This document shows positions 46,609-57,454 of a DNA stretch of 64,000 bases, one piece after another; positions within the stretch are counted from its first letter, which is position 1; each line of letters starts with the position of its first letter. Below the pieces are notes generated by a model. The model worked only from the letters and a program-made list of their open reading frames with translations. It did not search any database and was not told the DNA's origin. Source of the DNA: Toxorhynchites rutilus septentrionalis (taxonomy: Eukaryota; Arthropoda; Insecta; Diptera; Culicidae); the NCBI RefSeq assembly GCF_029784135.1, contig NC_073746.1, positions 289,222,089 through 289,286,088 of the forward strand. Reading direction: 5' to 3'. Made by a program: the position numbers and the translations under genes.

Positions 46609-47842
46609 AAGGGTGTGTCACATCAAATTGCATCACGAAAAAACGCTGTAGAAATTCGCCCAGTAGACCGATCCTTTTGAAAATTTTAGACAGTAAAATA
46701 AAAACTATTAAACAACTTTTGGCATTTTCTTCATACTTCGTATGCCCGTATGCTCGCACCTTCCTCTTTACCCCGTCCATAAGGTTCTGTACAACGTCAG
46801 GTTGTAGTTTTTGGGTTCTTCCAGAGGGCCTGCTTCATAATCGCCCAATATTTCTCTATTGGGCGAAGCTCCGGCGCGTTGGGCGGGTTCATTTCCTTTG
46901 GCACGAAGGTGACCCCGTTGGCTTCGTACCACTCCAACACGTCCTTTGAATAGTGGCACGTAGCGAGATCCGGCCAGAAGATGGTCGGGCCCTCGTGCTG
47001 CTTCAATAGTGGTAGTAAGCGCTTCTGTAGGCACTCCTTAAGGTAAACCTGCCCGTTTACCGTGCCGGTCATCACGAAGGGGGCGCTCCGCTTTCCGCAA
47101 GAGCAGATCGCTTGCCACACCATGTACTTTTTGGCAAACTTGGATAGTTTCTGCTTGCGAATCTCCTCCGGAACGCTGAATTTGTCCTCTGCGGAGAAGA
47201 ACAACAGGCCCGGCAGCTGACGAAACTCCACTTTGACGTAGGTTTCGTCATCCATTACCAGGCAATGCGGCTTCGTCAGCATTTCGGTGTACAGCTTCCG
47301 GGCTCGCGTCTTCCCCACCATGTTTTGCCTTTCGTCGCGGTTAGGAGCCTTCTGAACCTTGTATGTACGCAGGCCCTCCCGCTGCTTGGTCCGCTGGACG
47401 AATGAACTTGACAAATTCAGCTTATTGGCGACATCTCGGACCGAACTTCTCGGATCACGTCTAAACTGCTTAACTACGCGCTTGTGATCTTTTTCATTGA
47501 CGGAGCATCCATTTTTGCCGTTCTTCACCTTCCGGTCGATGGTTAGGTTCTCGAAGTATCGTTTTAGTACTCTGCTGACCGTGGATTGGATGATTTCCAG
47601 CATCTTACCGATGTCCCGATGTGACAACTCCGGATTCTCGAAATGAGTGCGCAGGATTAATTCACGACGCTCATTTTCGTTCGACGACATTTTTCCAAAT
47701 TTACGAAAAATTTACAGTGAACCATGGCCAACGTGATCTATACACTCTTATCTGATTATAAGCGAAAGCTGAAGATATAATTCCTAAAAATTAAATTTCT
47801 ACAGCGTTTTTTCCGTGATGCAATTTGATGTGACACACCCTT
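46609..47842 (-). mobile_element. DD37E transposon, copy 2, internally deleted
   Basis: 1234 bp with the same termini as copies 1 and 3 and TA at 46607-46608 and 47843-47844. It is about 64 bp shorter: one deletion near 46808 removes codons after KNPK, and a second small one near 46741 removes the GLGLEV end. Both termini remain, so it could be mobilised in trans. Confidence 0.92.
46797..47690 (-). pseudogene. DD37E transposase, C-terminally truncated (297 aa)
   Basis: Matches the intact transposase through both helix-turn-helix regions and keeps all three catalytic residues (Asp in MDDETYVK, Asp in FWPDLATCHYS, Glu in LRPIEKYW, 37-residue spacing). After KNPK the deletion shifts the frame to TTT and a stop, removing about 44 C-terminal residues including the basic GVKRKVRAYG stretch. 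Remnants of that region (MDGVKRKVRAYG) survive downstream in another frame and run on to unrelated residues. Activity is doubtful. Confidence 0.88.
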
Positions 47843-47979
47843 TACAATACATTCGAATCCACGAGCTCAAATGAACTAATGCCTTCTAGAGACAATATGT
47901 ATTTAGACCGCTGCAAGTTCTCCAGAATTTGAAGTAAAGGTCGTTTTGTTGTTGAATTCATTCTATATGCTTGTTAAGG

Positions 47980-48765
47980 GATGTAAGGAAAAAATTTCAT
48001 CAACGAATTTCAAAAAACGACCATGTACATTTTGTTTATTGGCCCAAAAACTGATCTGTGCAAAGTTTGAGCTAAATCGGACATGATTTAGGGGTGCCTC
48101 AAAGCGCTCAAAGTTTTGATTTTTTGATTCCTGAAAATCTTCCAAGAGCGGAGTAAAGGAAATTTGGAAAATCGATTTTTTTTTTCGATGCCAAATGACT
48201 TAAAAATGCATGAAACGTCGAGATCTGGTGTTATCTCAAAAAAAATGTTCGGGAGAAAATCGACCTTTTGGGACTTAGCCTGAGAGGCAATGAAGGTATG
48301 GAAAAAAATAATTATCGAATTTCAAAAACCGATCATGTATAATTTGTTTATTGGCACAAAAAAATGACCTGTGTAAAGTTTCAGTTCGATCGGACATGAT
48401 TTAGGGGTGTCTAAAAGCACTCGAAGTTTTGTTGTTTTGGCCTCTCAGTCTCAAGTCCCAAAAAGTCGATTTTCGATTAAAAATTTTTTTTGAAGATAAC
48501 ACTAGATCTCGACGTTTTATACATTTTTAAGACATTTAGCATCGAAAACAAAATTTCGATTTTCCAAATTTCCCTCACTGGGGAGTGAGGAAAAATTTTC
48601 CCTTTGGAAAAATTTTCAAGGATCAAAAAATCAAAACTTTGAGCGCTTTCATGTTCGATCAAGCTGAAACTTTGCACAGGTCATTTTTTTGTGCCAATAA
48701 ACAAAATGTACATGGTCGGTTTTTGAAATTTGATATGACCATCTTCGCTGCCACCCTAATGCTTG
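47980..48765. repeat. Palindromic segment P3 with direct and inverted units
   Basis: One unit (TTTCAAAAAACGACCATGTA, GTTTATTGGCNCAAAAA, TCGGACATGATTTAGGGGTG, CTCAAAGTTTTGATTTTTTG) occurs at 48008, again in the same orientation at 48321, and inverted at 48625-48735. The CGATGCCAAAT..GAAACGTCGAGATCT part at 48186 is inverted at about 48500-48550. So there are three copies, two direct and one inverted. Transcribed as one strand it would form a long imperfect hairpin. Non-coding. Confidence 0.65.
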
Positions 48766-49468
48766 TGGATTTTCAGCTTGGAAAAGTTTGGAAAAAGCAA
48801 GTGAATGACCCCGGGACAAAAGTCTATGTTGATTAATATGAAACAAAAGTGAACAAGTGACACTGATAAAAAGCGAGCGAAAGACACTGACACAAAAGCC
48901 CTATTTTTTGACGATATTTCGACCAATAGTTAGAATTTCTTTTAAATAAGATCTCTCAAAATTCCAGGCACGCTATCATACTGAAATGTCTTCATATATT
49001 TCATAATGTCTTCACAAAATTGAATGTCTTCACAGTAAGTCGAATGTCTTCAAAATGAAGACATGTCTTCAAACCTGGCACCTCTGGTTCACGGTGTGTA
49101 AACAATAAACCGTCCATTAATGATGTAACTGCATATTTACATCAGAAATCAAGTTTTCGTTTCACTTTATATGGACGTAAAAACAAGATTGTGTACGCGG
49201 GTAAGAAGATTCATATCAAAGGAAGTAGAAGTGTGGTTTGAAGTCAGGTTGAATGAAGAGGCAGATTTGTAATCATTAGTCACGTTAATTGGAATAATCA
49301 TTCACTAGAATAGTTCATCAGTCTTCCTCGCGCTCAATACTCGTCAATTTCTTTTTCTAATCAATTTAAATCATGTTGATGGCGAATGCCGAAGTAGTCC
49401 TAGTCGAAGTGACGCTACTGAGAGGAGAGTCGATTTTCATTTTTCATCTTCGAATATTTCGGGCCCTG

Positions 49469-50152
49469 CTAGAGATAAATCCATCGTTCTACGAAAATCG
49501 GTCCCATATTGCCTGAATAAAAAATACAGCGGTCATTGTATTCCCTACACGGATGGCTCAAAAAGTTCCGCTGGGATAGGCATTGGTTGAACGGACCTCT
49601 GCGCTTCTTATCATCTGCCCAAGTCATGCTCAATATTCACCACCGAAGCCATGGTAATCTTCATAGCAACTACCACAGCTCCAGAAAAATCACTCCAGAT
49701 ACTAACTGACTCTGCCAGCGTTATCACTGCCCTATCCTCTTCACGTTCACGTCACCCATGAATCCAAGGCATACAAGGCAGCGCCTTACCCAATAATGTT
49801 TTCGAATAGATACCAGACCACTGCGGCATCCTCGGAGACGAGAAAGCGAACCATTTAGCAACTTCTGGGACAAGAGCAAATTACTATACAGACAAAGTCC
49901 TCGGTCATGATTGCAAATCGTGGCTGAATTCGGTTTTCCGCAATTCTATCCAACTATTTGGTATAACCGAACGGCACTGTGTCTCATCCACCAAATCTGA
50001 ATAGTTGGGAAAAGCAGTTAACGCCAAGAGCACAGATATACAAGGTTACAAATAACCAATAGAAACTGTGAGATGAACCAGCCCTAAAGACTAAAGAGAC
50101 TAAAGAGATGAACCAGCCCGGGGCTGAAAATCTCTATAATAATGAAAAAAAA
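49469..50152 (+). pseudogene. I-clade-like LINE relic, 3' piece with RNase H domain
   Basis: The frame of the 5' piece continues across the excised insertion: KFKTRD joins KSIVLRKSVPYC. It then reads YTDGSKSSAGIGIG followed by a stop, TTEAMVIFIATTTA, LQILTDSASVITAL and DHCGILGDEKANHLA. These are the four RNase H motifs (D, E, D, and a decayed E-x-A-D). An RNase H domain downstream of the RT is characteristic of the I clade and relatives. The end has two GATGAACCAGCCC-like phrases, CTCTATAATAATG and an A-run at about 50143-50151. Confidence 0.78.
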
Positions 50153-53051
50153 ATCATGGGAGCTGAATCAAGAAAAGAAAAATCAATCGAAAATGATGTT
50201 CTAAGACGACGCTCAAACAATTTGCGTTCTCCACTGGAATCAAGGTCGAACTTGTAAGAAATATCGATTCAGCAAATTTCTTTTTACGAAAACCACACAG
50301 ATTGAAATTTCAGTTAAGGTTACTCAACTGCCAATGACAACGCCTTGCATACCTTGCATGTTACATGTCTATCTTAAATGCTGGAATTGAAGCTAGGCCA
50401 GCTATAGGTGTGGTATCATTACATCGAAATTTGCTCTACGAGAAAATACCTGTTGAACATTACTGCCTACATTTTCCGTAGTCAGCAGAAAAATTCACGC
50501 ACTCCCAAGCTACTGGAGCTCGTCATTTTTCTGCGATATCTATCATTAACATCATCCTCATCATCGCCATCACAATCCTCCGTGCTCCTCAGCCAGTCGC
50601 TTGATCGAATTAGTTGGGATTTAGACTTTGTGTGAGGTATTTTCCTCCCACGTATTGCTCCCCTCTTCAAGATAAGATGATTCAGCGATTTCCTAAGACG
50701 GATACTTTTCCTAAGGTAGGAATTCCGAACCGGCAAACAAGGAAAGAAAATCTCCACAAATGGTGGCAACGTGCTTGCGTTCGCTGGAAAGCAAGTCAAA
50801 GATCTGGTTGAGCCGCTGCTGAGCAGTTTCATTCTTCATCCGGCTTCCAGAATTTGCCCAGAGGCGGTCCCCGTAGCGCTACTCTCATGGGGCTAATTAC
50901 ATTCTTCACGTTGGACTAAAATCGGCAGAGCGGATTGTCAGTATTCGCAGGGAAAAATATCTTAAAATTCTAGTACCGTTGATTCGATTCCGGCGGAATT
51001 TAAACTCTAAAACGTGTACATTGTGCTAAAAACTAAATTCGAATTTTTGTCGAAACTGGCCACAAAATAGGATACCGTGAAAAGCCAACGAGAAAAAAAC
51101 CTCATCAGAAACAGAAATCAACCTTTCACTCAAGCTGTCTGACACAACATCGACCCTTTTTCTTTCTGGCACTGGCTGATGACGAGTCTTATCTGGACCG
51201 TCCAAAGAAGCGGGGATACATTTCGGTGGTTCACAGTGTCTCGCACCGTTCGCGATGATGGACATCAGCGAAGGATAATGCGCATAAAGCTGCCAGTTCT
51301 TTTGTGTGGGTATTTGCGCTACATTTCAAAAATGTTTCCGAGTGGAATGCCACATCATTCCACCCTACCGGGGAGTGATGGTTTATTTAGTTTTTTTTTC
51401 TTTCCGCCATCTCCAGTAGTTTTGAATGGCTTTCACGAGTCCAGGTAACCCGATTCGTTCAACCCATTCCCGGAGGAATGAACAAATTGCACCCATAATC
51501 CGAAATATGGAGTAATCCTGCAAATATTTCCTCAGTGAGAATAACTCCAACGCCCACACATTGAATTTAAAAAGCGCAATATACAGTGGTCAGACGGCGT
51601 GGAAAAATAGCAAGAAGGTTAATTTCCCACAGACCTCTTGTGATCAATGTGAAAAAAAAACATCCAGCGGATGGATGGTGTCTTTTCTTCCTCCCTGCAG
51701 TCCTGGCACTCACAATGGATCAAGATATGGGCTGTTCGTAGTCAAACATTCGAGTGATTCGAAGAAGTTGGAACGATGGTTACCACGGTGAAGGAGGAAG
51801 GAAATAATTCTATTCGGAGCTTCGAAGAACTGTGCGAGCGTGGGTGAATTATTTGTCTAGAAAAAAAAAGTTTCAACTTAATCTGCAACACGTTTTGGGA
51901 ATTTTCGTTTGTGAGAAATTTGTCTACTTGAATTCAGCGTGAATAGCGTGCGAATAATAATTACCGATGATGTATTGCGTTCCGCCCTTAAGGAGCGTTT
52001 TGTGGAGGTGTGCAGTAAATCGTGTAATAGAACATATTTTTTCCAAAGAACGGTCGAATAGACCTTCTCCGAGAACCCGGCTTCTGGTGGGGCTAATTAC
52101 AGAGTAGGAATTAGCCATTCGAATGTGTTAATTAGAATGATACAGACGCAATTAGGTAAAAATATTTAGAACAAATTTAATAGTATTGGAATAGAAGATG
52201 AATAATATTAAACTTTAGCTACTGCTAATGCGATACCAAAAAGCAAAATTTGAACTGCTAGGATAAAATGAAGTTAAGCTATGAAAACTTCACTCTACTA
52301 AACATAGACATTTGCAAGCATTTCTTATTTATATCCTCCTGATGGAGACGGGATTCGCTAGCACAGTTAAGGCTAGGTTAGGAATCAATCTGATGTGAAC
52401 TTTATTTACCTGAAATACTGGGATAGAAACAAATAGGTAATATAGCAATTAACTACGCATTAGACTACATTCATGCAAGCGCTTTAGAATAAACCGTAGA
52501 ATCAACAAAATATAAGGCAAAAAATATGACAAACCTTTAATTTAGCTTTGTTAGAATACTTCGATTTGTGGAGTCCATGGATGAATGGTTAACGTTACCC
52601 ATGTCGAGGGGAGGGGGGTAACCTGCGTATACTTGCGTATTATAGAAATTACCACTCAAAATTATTTCAGGTCGTGTTATTTGGCATAGTAATCTCCACT
52701 AAATGCTTCATTCAAACGATGCAAGTAATATTACGTTGAGTAGTCGAGGTTCTTTTAGGAGGGTAAGTGCCATCTAATAATAAGAAGAAATATGAACCCG
52801 ATCTAGGAAAGATAACGAGTCACTAAACTTTTAGAAAAAAAATGGTATATATGACTTTTTTTTTGTCAAACCGGCAGTATAAGCCGTCGGTTTATCGGTT
52901 TAACATATACCCTAACTATGTTTGAAAATTATTGAAAATAATTTACTCATATGTGTTGTTGCTATCCGCGAATATATCAATAACGTGTACCAATCGTTGG
53001 TAGGGATTTGCATTGCATCTGACATTCATTTTACATACGGTTGGTAAAATG
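50153..53051. other. About 2.9 kb of unassigned sequence
   Basis: No shared repeat seen. Frames at 50.48-50.83 kb (minus) and 51.18-51.45 kb (plus) have no recognisable domains, and overlapping frames are open on the opposite strand. The 50.5-51.9 kb part is relatively G+C-rich and may be host DNA. Confidence 0.4.
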
Positions 53052-53270
53052 CAGGGCTTGGCAAAATCATATTCAACTGAGGATAGTCAGCGGACTATTA
53101 CGAAATTCCCCTTCATATTCAATTGGAAATAAGTTTTGGCTTCTTCCAGCAGTTTCTCCGTCAACATGTCTCTACAGTCATTCGGGCGTTTAGTCAAATG
53201 GACTTCAATGCATATTGAAGTGACTCTCCCCAAAATGTATTCGTTTCTCTCTCTCATGTATCACGCACTG
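53052..53270. repeat. hAT-like family B, 5'-end fragment
   Basis: Starts CAGGGCTTGGCAAAATCATA and is colinear with 45545-45800 through CAACTGAGGATAGT, AAGTTTTGGCTTCTTCCAGC, TTTCTCCGTCAACATG and GCATATTGAAGTGACTC. The remainder and the 3' terminus are not found next to it; no TSD could be set. Confidence 0.7.
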
Positions 53271-53896
53271 GATTCGCCCGAAACTTCCTTTTGATGGCAA
53301 CGATAACCCTCGGAATCCAAGATGACCTCGGACGACCTGTGGCCACCTTCGCGGACAGTTGTCCTCTCTTTTCTCGGTTTCACGGTCCACCGGGACACTC
53401 CCGCGGCGATTGAAAAGTCTTTTTGTGACATTTGCGCGTGGGAAAAATCACGAATACGCTGTTACTTCATCAGCCTATTGTGATATTAGATATAGCTTAC
53501 GTGTATGCAAAGAAAACCAAAGCATTATATGCAAACATTATCACGCATACGGTAAGGATTTTAGGCTCAAAATTCGGAATTAATATATCGAAGTTTCTCT
53601 GATTCGTTCCTACTGAATCTGTTCGAGCGGATCATTCATTTTTTTCCAGTTCATGACATAACACTCCAGAATTAATCGTGGTATCAACCGATTGAAGCCA
53701 GAGAAAAGATTCAGATTTCATTTGTAATATACAGAAAATAGACGAAACGAATAGTAAAATTTGACAATGTTCAAAAAGTCGTATCTTCGAAAAATATACT
53801 TCCGGATTTTTGGAAATTCTGTTAAAATTTTCTCATCGCTAATTTCTTCCTGGTGAGATTTTATTCATATTATTATTATCTTCAGAGTCTGAGATC
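53271..53896. other. Unassigned sequence
   Basis: No gene or repeat supported; short frames on both strands at 53.2-53.6 kb lack domains. Confidence 0.35.
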
Positions 53897-54144
53897 AATT
53901 GATCGGTGTTAAGTCAGAGGGGACCAAGTCGCAAAATTGAAATTTACGAGTTATTGATTGCATCAGGTTGAATATTTGGTAAGTAATTGATCAGATTTGA
54001 AAAAATATGCATGCAACAGGAATAGCGTATCGAAATAGTTTTGAATACTCAACGAAAACCCCTTATAGCACCAAACTTCAAGCTCGTTTATCTCGAAATC
54101 AGAAAAATGTCACATGGTCCGGTCTGACTTAACACCGACCAATT
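53897..54144. mobile_element. MITE-like element, about 248 bp, with 30-bp inverted ends
   Basis: The left end reads AATTGATCGGTGTTAAGTCA followed by GAGGGGACCAAGT. The right end is the complement of AATTGGTCGGTGTTAAGTCA followed by GACCGGACCATGT. The interior is non-coding. The TSD is unclear because the ends share AATT with the flanks. Confidence 0.7.
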
Positions 54145-54741
54145 ATGAGTTCAATGTAGGACACAACCGTGAAATTCCCATTTCCGTATAGTCAGATCCA
54201 AAAGTTATTGCTTCTGTAGTGTCATATTTTGTAATGATTCAGTACTAATATGATAGCCGTACCAGCCGTGCTGTAGTACCCGTGCCCACTCAATCACGGT
54301 CATAGTCAAAGCCTTGCGACATAGGCTGTGTTGCTTTCTGGAACCAACGAAATATGATCGGGGTTCTGCCAAAAACGAACCAAGCGCCAAAAACAGTATT
54401 TTGAGATATTTCAATTTGAAGTTTGGGCTCCCACTAATTGACTATGTCTGATCAGATCTATCATTTAATCGCTCATTTGTTACAAACAGGATGTCAAATA
54501 CAATACTCTCTTCCATGCTGTAAGTACACATCTTCGTCAATTTCTGATGCAGAACCTTTATGAAAATGAAAAAAAAAACTAAATTTCGTTGCTGCTAGAC
54601 ACGCAAAACTTCGTTCTCTTTGCAGCCAAAGATTACCAGATCCCGACGACATTTGATTCCAGGAGCGGCCCGAAACAGAAAAATCTGTTGAAGATTCGGA
54701 TCTGCCTTCTTGGAGTAAACGATCACTATCGTCTGATGCCA
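54145..54741. other. Unassigned sequence before DD37E copy 3
   Basis: CTGCCAAAAACGAACCAAGC at 54366 recurs inverted at about 57488, on the far side of the transposon and palindrome P4. The two flanks may therefore belong to one older repeat. No gene supported. Confidence 0.35.
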
Positions 54742-54743
54742 TA

Positions 54744-56041
54744 AAGGGTGTGTCACATCAAATTGCATCACGGAAAAAACGCTGTAGAAATTCGTCCAGT
54801 AGACCGATCCTTTTGAAAATTTTAGACAGTAAAATAAAAACTATTAAACAACTTTTGGCATTTTCTTTTTATTCATACTTCGAGCCCAAGCCCGTATGCT
54901 CCCACCTTCCTCTTTACCCCGTCCATAAGGTTCTGTACAACGTCAGGTTGTAGTTTTTTTTGAACAGAAATCCATTTTCTCTTGAAGTCCGCCTCCGATT
55001 TGACAACTTTTGGGTTCTTCCGGAGGGCCTGCTTCATAATCGCCCAATATTTCTCTATTGGGCGAAGCTCCGGCGCGTTGGGCGGGTTCATTTTCTTTGG
55101 CACGAAGGTGACCCCGTTGGCTTCGTACCACTCCAACGCGTCCTTTGAATAGTGGCACGAAGCGAGATCCAGCCAGAAGATGGTCGGGCCCTCGTGCTGC
55201 TTCAATAGTGGTAGTAAGCGCTTCTGTAGGCACTCCTTAAGGTAAACCTGCCCGTTTACCGTGCCGGTCATCACGAAGGGGGCGCTCCGCTTTCCGCAAG
55301 AGCAGATCGCTTGCCACACCATGTACTTTTTGGCAAACTTGGATAGTTTCTGCTTGCGAATCTCCTCCGGAACGCTGAATTTGTCCTCTGCGGAGAAGAA
55401 CAACAGGCCCGGCAGCTGACGAAAGTCCGCTTTGACGTAGGTTTCGTCGTCCATTACCAGGCAATGCGGCTTCATCAGCATTTCGGTGTACAGCTTCCGG
55501 GCTCGCGTCTTTCTCACCATGTTTTGCCTTTCGTCGCGGTTAGGAGCCTTCTGAACCTTGTATGTACGCAGGCCCTCCCGCTGCTTGGTCCGCTGAACGA
55601 ATGAACTTAACAAATTCAGCTTATTGGCGACATCCCGGACCGAACTTCTCGGATCACGTCTAAACTGCTTAACTACGCGCTTGTGATCTTTTACACTGAA
55701 GGAGCATCCATTTTTGCCGTTCTTCACCTTCCGGTCTATGGTTAGGTTCTCGAAGTATCGTTTTAGTACTCTGCTGACCGTGGATTGGACGATTCCCAAC
55801 ATCTTACCGATGTCCCGATGTGACAACTCCGGATTCTCGAAATGAGTGTGCAGGATTAATTCACGACGCTCATTTTCGTTCGACGACATTTTTCCAAATT
55901 TACGAAAAATTGACAGTGAAGCATGGCCAATGTGATCTATACACTCTTATCTGATTATAAGCGAAAGCTGAAGATATAATTCCTAAAAATTAAATTTCTG
56001 CAGCGTTTTTTCCGTGATGCAATTTGATGTGACACACCCTT
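54744..56041 (-). mobile_element. DD37E transposon, complete copy 3
   Basis: 1298 bp, the same length as copy 1, with AAGGGTGTGTCACATCAAAT termini and TA at 54742-54743 and 56042-56043. It contains an uninterrupted transposase on the minus strand. It inserted at a TA 140 bp from palindrome P4. Confidence 0.93.
54873..55889 (-). CDS. DD37E transposase, intact, 338 aa
   Basis: Same enzyme as at 16383, full length and in one frame from ATG to stop. The catalytic Asp (MDDETYVK), Asp241 (FWLDLASCHYS, where the preceding Pro is Leu) and Glu279 (LRPIEKYW) are all present with 37-residue spacing. Differences from copy 1 include Gly126Arg, Glu154Ala, Pro240Leu and Arg330Gly in the basic C-terminal stretch. 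Whether Pro240Leu or Arg330Gly affects activity is unknown. Termini and ORF are complete, so it is a second candidate active copy. Confidence 0.93.
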   Translation of the reverse strand: MSSNENERRELILHTHFENPELSHRDIGKMLGIVQSTVSRVLKRYFENLTIDRKVKNGKNGCSFSVKDHKRVVKQFRRDPRSSVRDVANKLNLLSSFVQRTKQREGLRTYKVQKAPNRDERQNMVRKTRARKLYTEMLMKPHCLVMDDETYVKADFRQLPGLLFFSAEDKFSVPEEIRKQKLSKFAKKYMVWQAICSCGKRSAPFVMTGTVNGQVYLKECLQKRLLPLLKQHEGPTIFWLDLASCHYSKDALEWYEANGVTFVPKKMNPPNAPELRPIEKYWAIMKQALRKNPKVVKSEADFKRKWISVQKKLQPDVVQNLMDGVKRKVGAYGLGLEV

Positions 56042-56182
56042 TATTGTGGGTTCATGGTTCGCTTCGGTTGAATGCAATTTTGTTTTTTTTATAGTCTGCT
56101 ATATCGATTTTTTTTAGGGGCTGTTGTCAATTGTCCGAATGTCATGGTCATTTTACAGTTGATAGATTATTATTTTCTGCAT

Positions 56183-57454
56183 CCAGTGCACAATGGTCCA
56201 GGAGATGCATTTAAGTGGATATTAGCGTTTAGAGCTTGACAGTTATTCTCTAGACAAAAACTGTCTTAGACAAAGTTGTTACTCATGATAGAGCGCTCGT
56301 TTTTATGTTGTCAAAAATAGGGTGACCAAAATTGTCGATAAAATAAAAAATCTAACTTTCTTATCTATATAGATAGAGGTAAACATAGTTCGACAATGTT
56401 GTAGCTCCAATTATTTGAGACATCTTTGTAGAACAAAGTTTTTCTCTCTTGAAATAACCGATATAGCGCTTTTTTTCTAAGTTACGTTAGGGTCACCATG
56501 GAAAAAAAACTGTTTTTTTTTTCTCTATCTTTTATATTTCGAATTTTTCATGCAAACTGTCTTCGGAAGACTTTTAGAGATTACTAATACAAACATTTTT
56601 CGATGCAGAACTTGTAAAAATCTCAACTTTACTCAAAGTTATTGATATTTCTTCCCAAAAAACATGCTTTTTTCGTTTGTTTGTCATTCTTTTTGGGGCA
56701 AACATAAAAAATGTTTATTGACGGAATTTGAAAAAACAGATTTCACTCTATATAATATGTGATTTTCGAAACTATGTTATTTTTTGTTTTTTGAGTAATG
56801 GTTTTTTAACCAAAAACTCATGATTTCAATTTTAATTTACTCAAACGCAAAAAATAACATAGTTTTGAAAATCACACATTATGTAGAGTGAAATATGCTC
56901 TTTCAAATGCCGCCAATAAACTTTGTTTATGTTTGCCCCAGAAAGAATGACAAACAAATGAAAAGAGCATGTTTTTTGGGAATAAGTATCAATAACTTGG
57001 AGTAAAGTTGAGATATTGACAAGTTCTGCATCGAAAAATGTTTGTATTAGTAAACTCTAAAAGTCTTTCGACGATAGTTTGCATATAAAATTTGAAACAT
57101 AAAAGTTAGAGCAAAAAAATAGTTTTTTTTTCATGGTGACCCTAAAGTAACTTAGAAAAAAAAGCGCTATATCGGTTATTTCAAGAGATAGAGAAAAACT
57201 TTGCTCTACAAAGATGTCTAAAATAATTGGAGCTACAATATTGTCGAACTATATTTACCTCTATCTATAAAGGTAAGAAAGTTAGATTTTTTATTTCATT
57301 GAAAATTTTGGTCACCCTATTTTTGACAACATAAAAACGAGCGCTCTACCATGAGTAACAACTTTGTCTAAGACAGTTTTTGTCTAGAGAATAACTGTCG
57401 AGCTCTAAATGCTAATTTCCACTTGAATGCATCTCCTGGACCATTGTGCAGTGG
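56183..57454. repeat. Palindromic element P4, 1.27 kb, highly symmetrical
   Basis: The arms (about 56183-56799 and 56838-57454, some 617 bp each) are inverted copies, by eye well over 80% identical along their whole length. They run from CCAGTGCACAATGGTCCAGG at the outside to AACTATGTTATTTTTTG next to a short central loop. Matching inner landmarks include ACTGTCTTAGACAAAGTTGT, ATAGGGTGACCAAAATT, TAGGGTCACCATGG and TCGATGCAGAACTTGT. There is no coding content. A transcript through it would fold into a very long hairpin. Probably a foldback-type or MITE-derived element; no TSD recognised. Confidence 0.85.

Larger units (their letters stand above)
46108..49086. mobile_element. Second hAT-like element nested in family B element
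   Basis: Termini CAGGGATGCCAGGT and the complement of CAGAGGTGCCAGGT (12 of 14 match). The 8-bp duplication is GTTCACCG at 46100-46107 and GTTCACGG at 49087-49094, with one change. The uninterrupted paralogue at 8.7 kb reads GAGTTCACGATGGG at this place, confirming the insertion. ATGTCTTCA is repeated next to both ends: twice on the left (46156, 46165) and five times on the right (48986, 49006, 49024, 49044, 49063, the last cut after TTC then A). It carries a DD37E transposon and a palindromic segment but no hAT transposase. Confidence 0.8.
45545..49468. mobile_element. hAT-like non-autonomous element, family B, copy B (with nested insertions)
   Basis: Bounded by CAGGGCTCGGCAAA on the left and the complement of CAGGGCCCGAAATA on the right, with an 8-bp duplication CTAGAGAT at 45537-45544 and 49469-49476. 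An 8-bp TSD and CAG-type termini are the hAT signature. Without the inner insertion the element is about 940 bp. Its inner sequence matches 8462-9064, and its first 220 bp match 53052-53270. No transposase is encoded, so it would depend on an autonomous hAT elsewhere. Confidence 0.8.

Noticed and set aside
46589..46780. Separate small gene MDGVKRKVRAYG...
   Set aside because: It is the frameshifted C-terminal remnant of DD37E copy 2 reading into the terminus.
50482..50832. 116-codon minus-strand frame as a host gene
   Set aside because: No domain, a plus-strand frame is open over the same bases, and no splice or start context supports it.
54494..54742. 82-codon minus-strand frame next to DD37E copy 3
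   Set aside because: Ser- and Gly-rich start but no recognisable domain; it abuts the transposon terminus and may be a chance frame.
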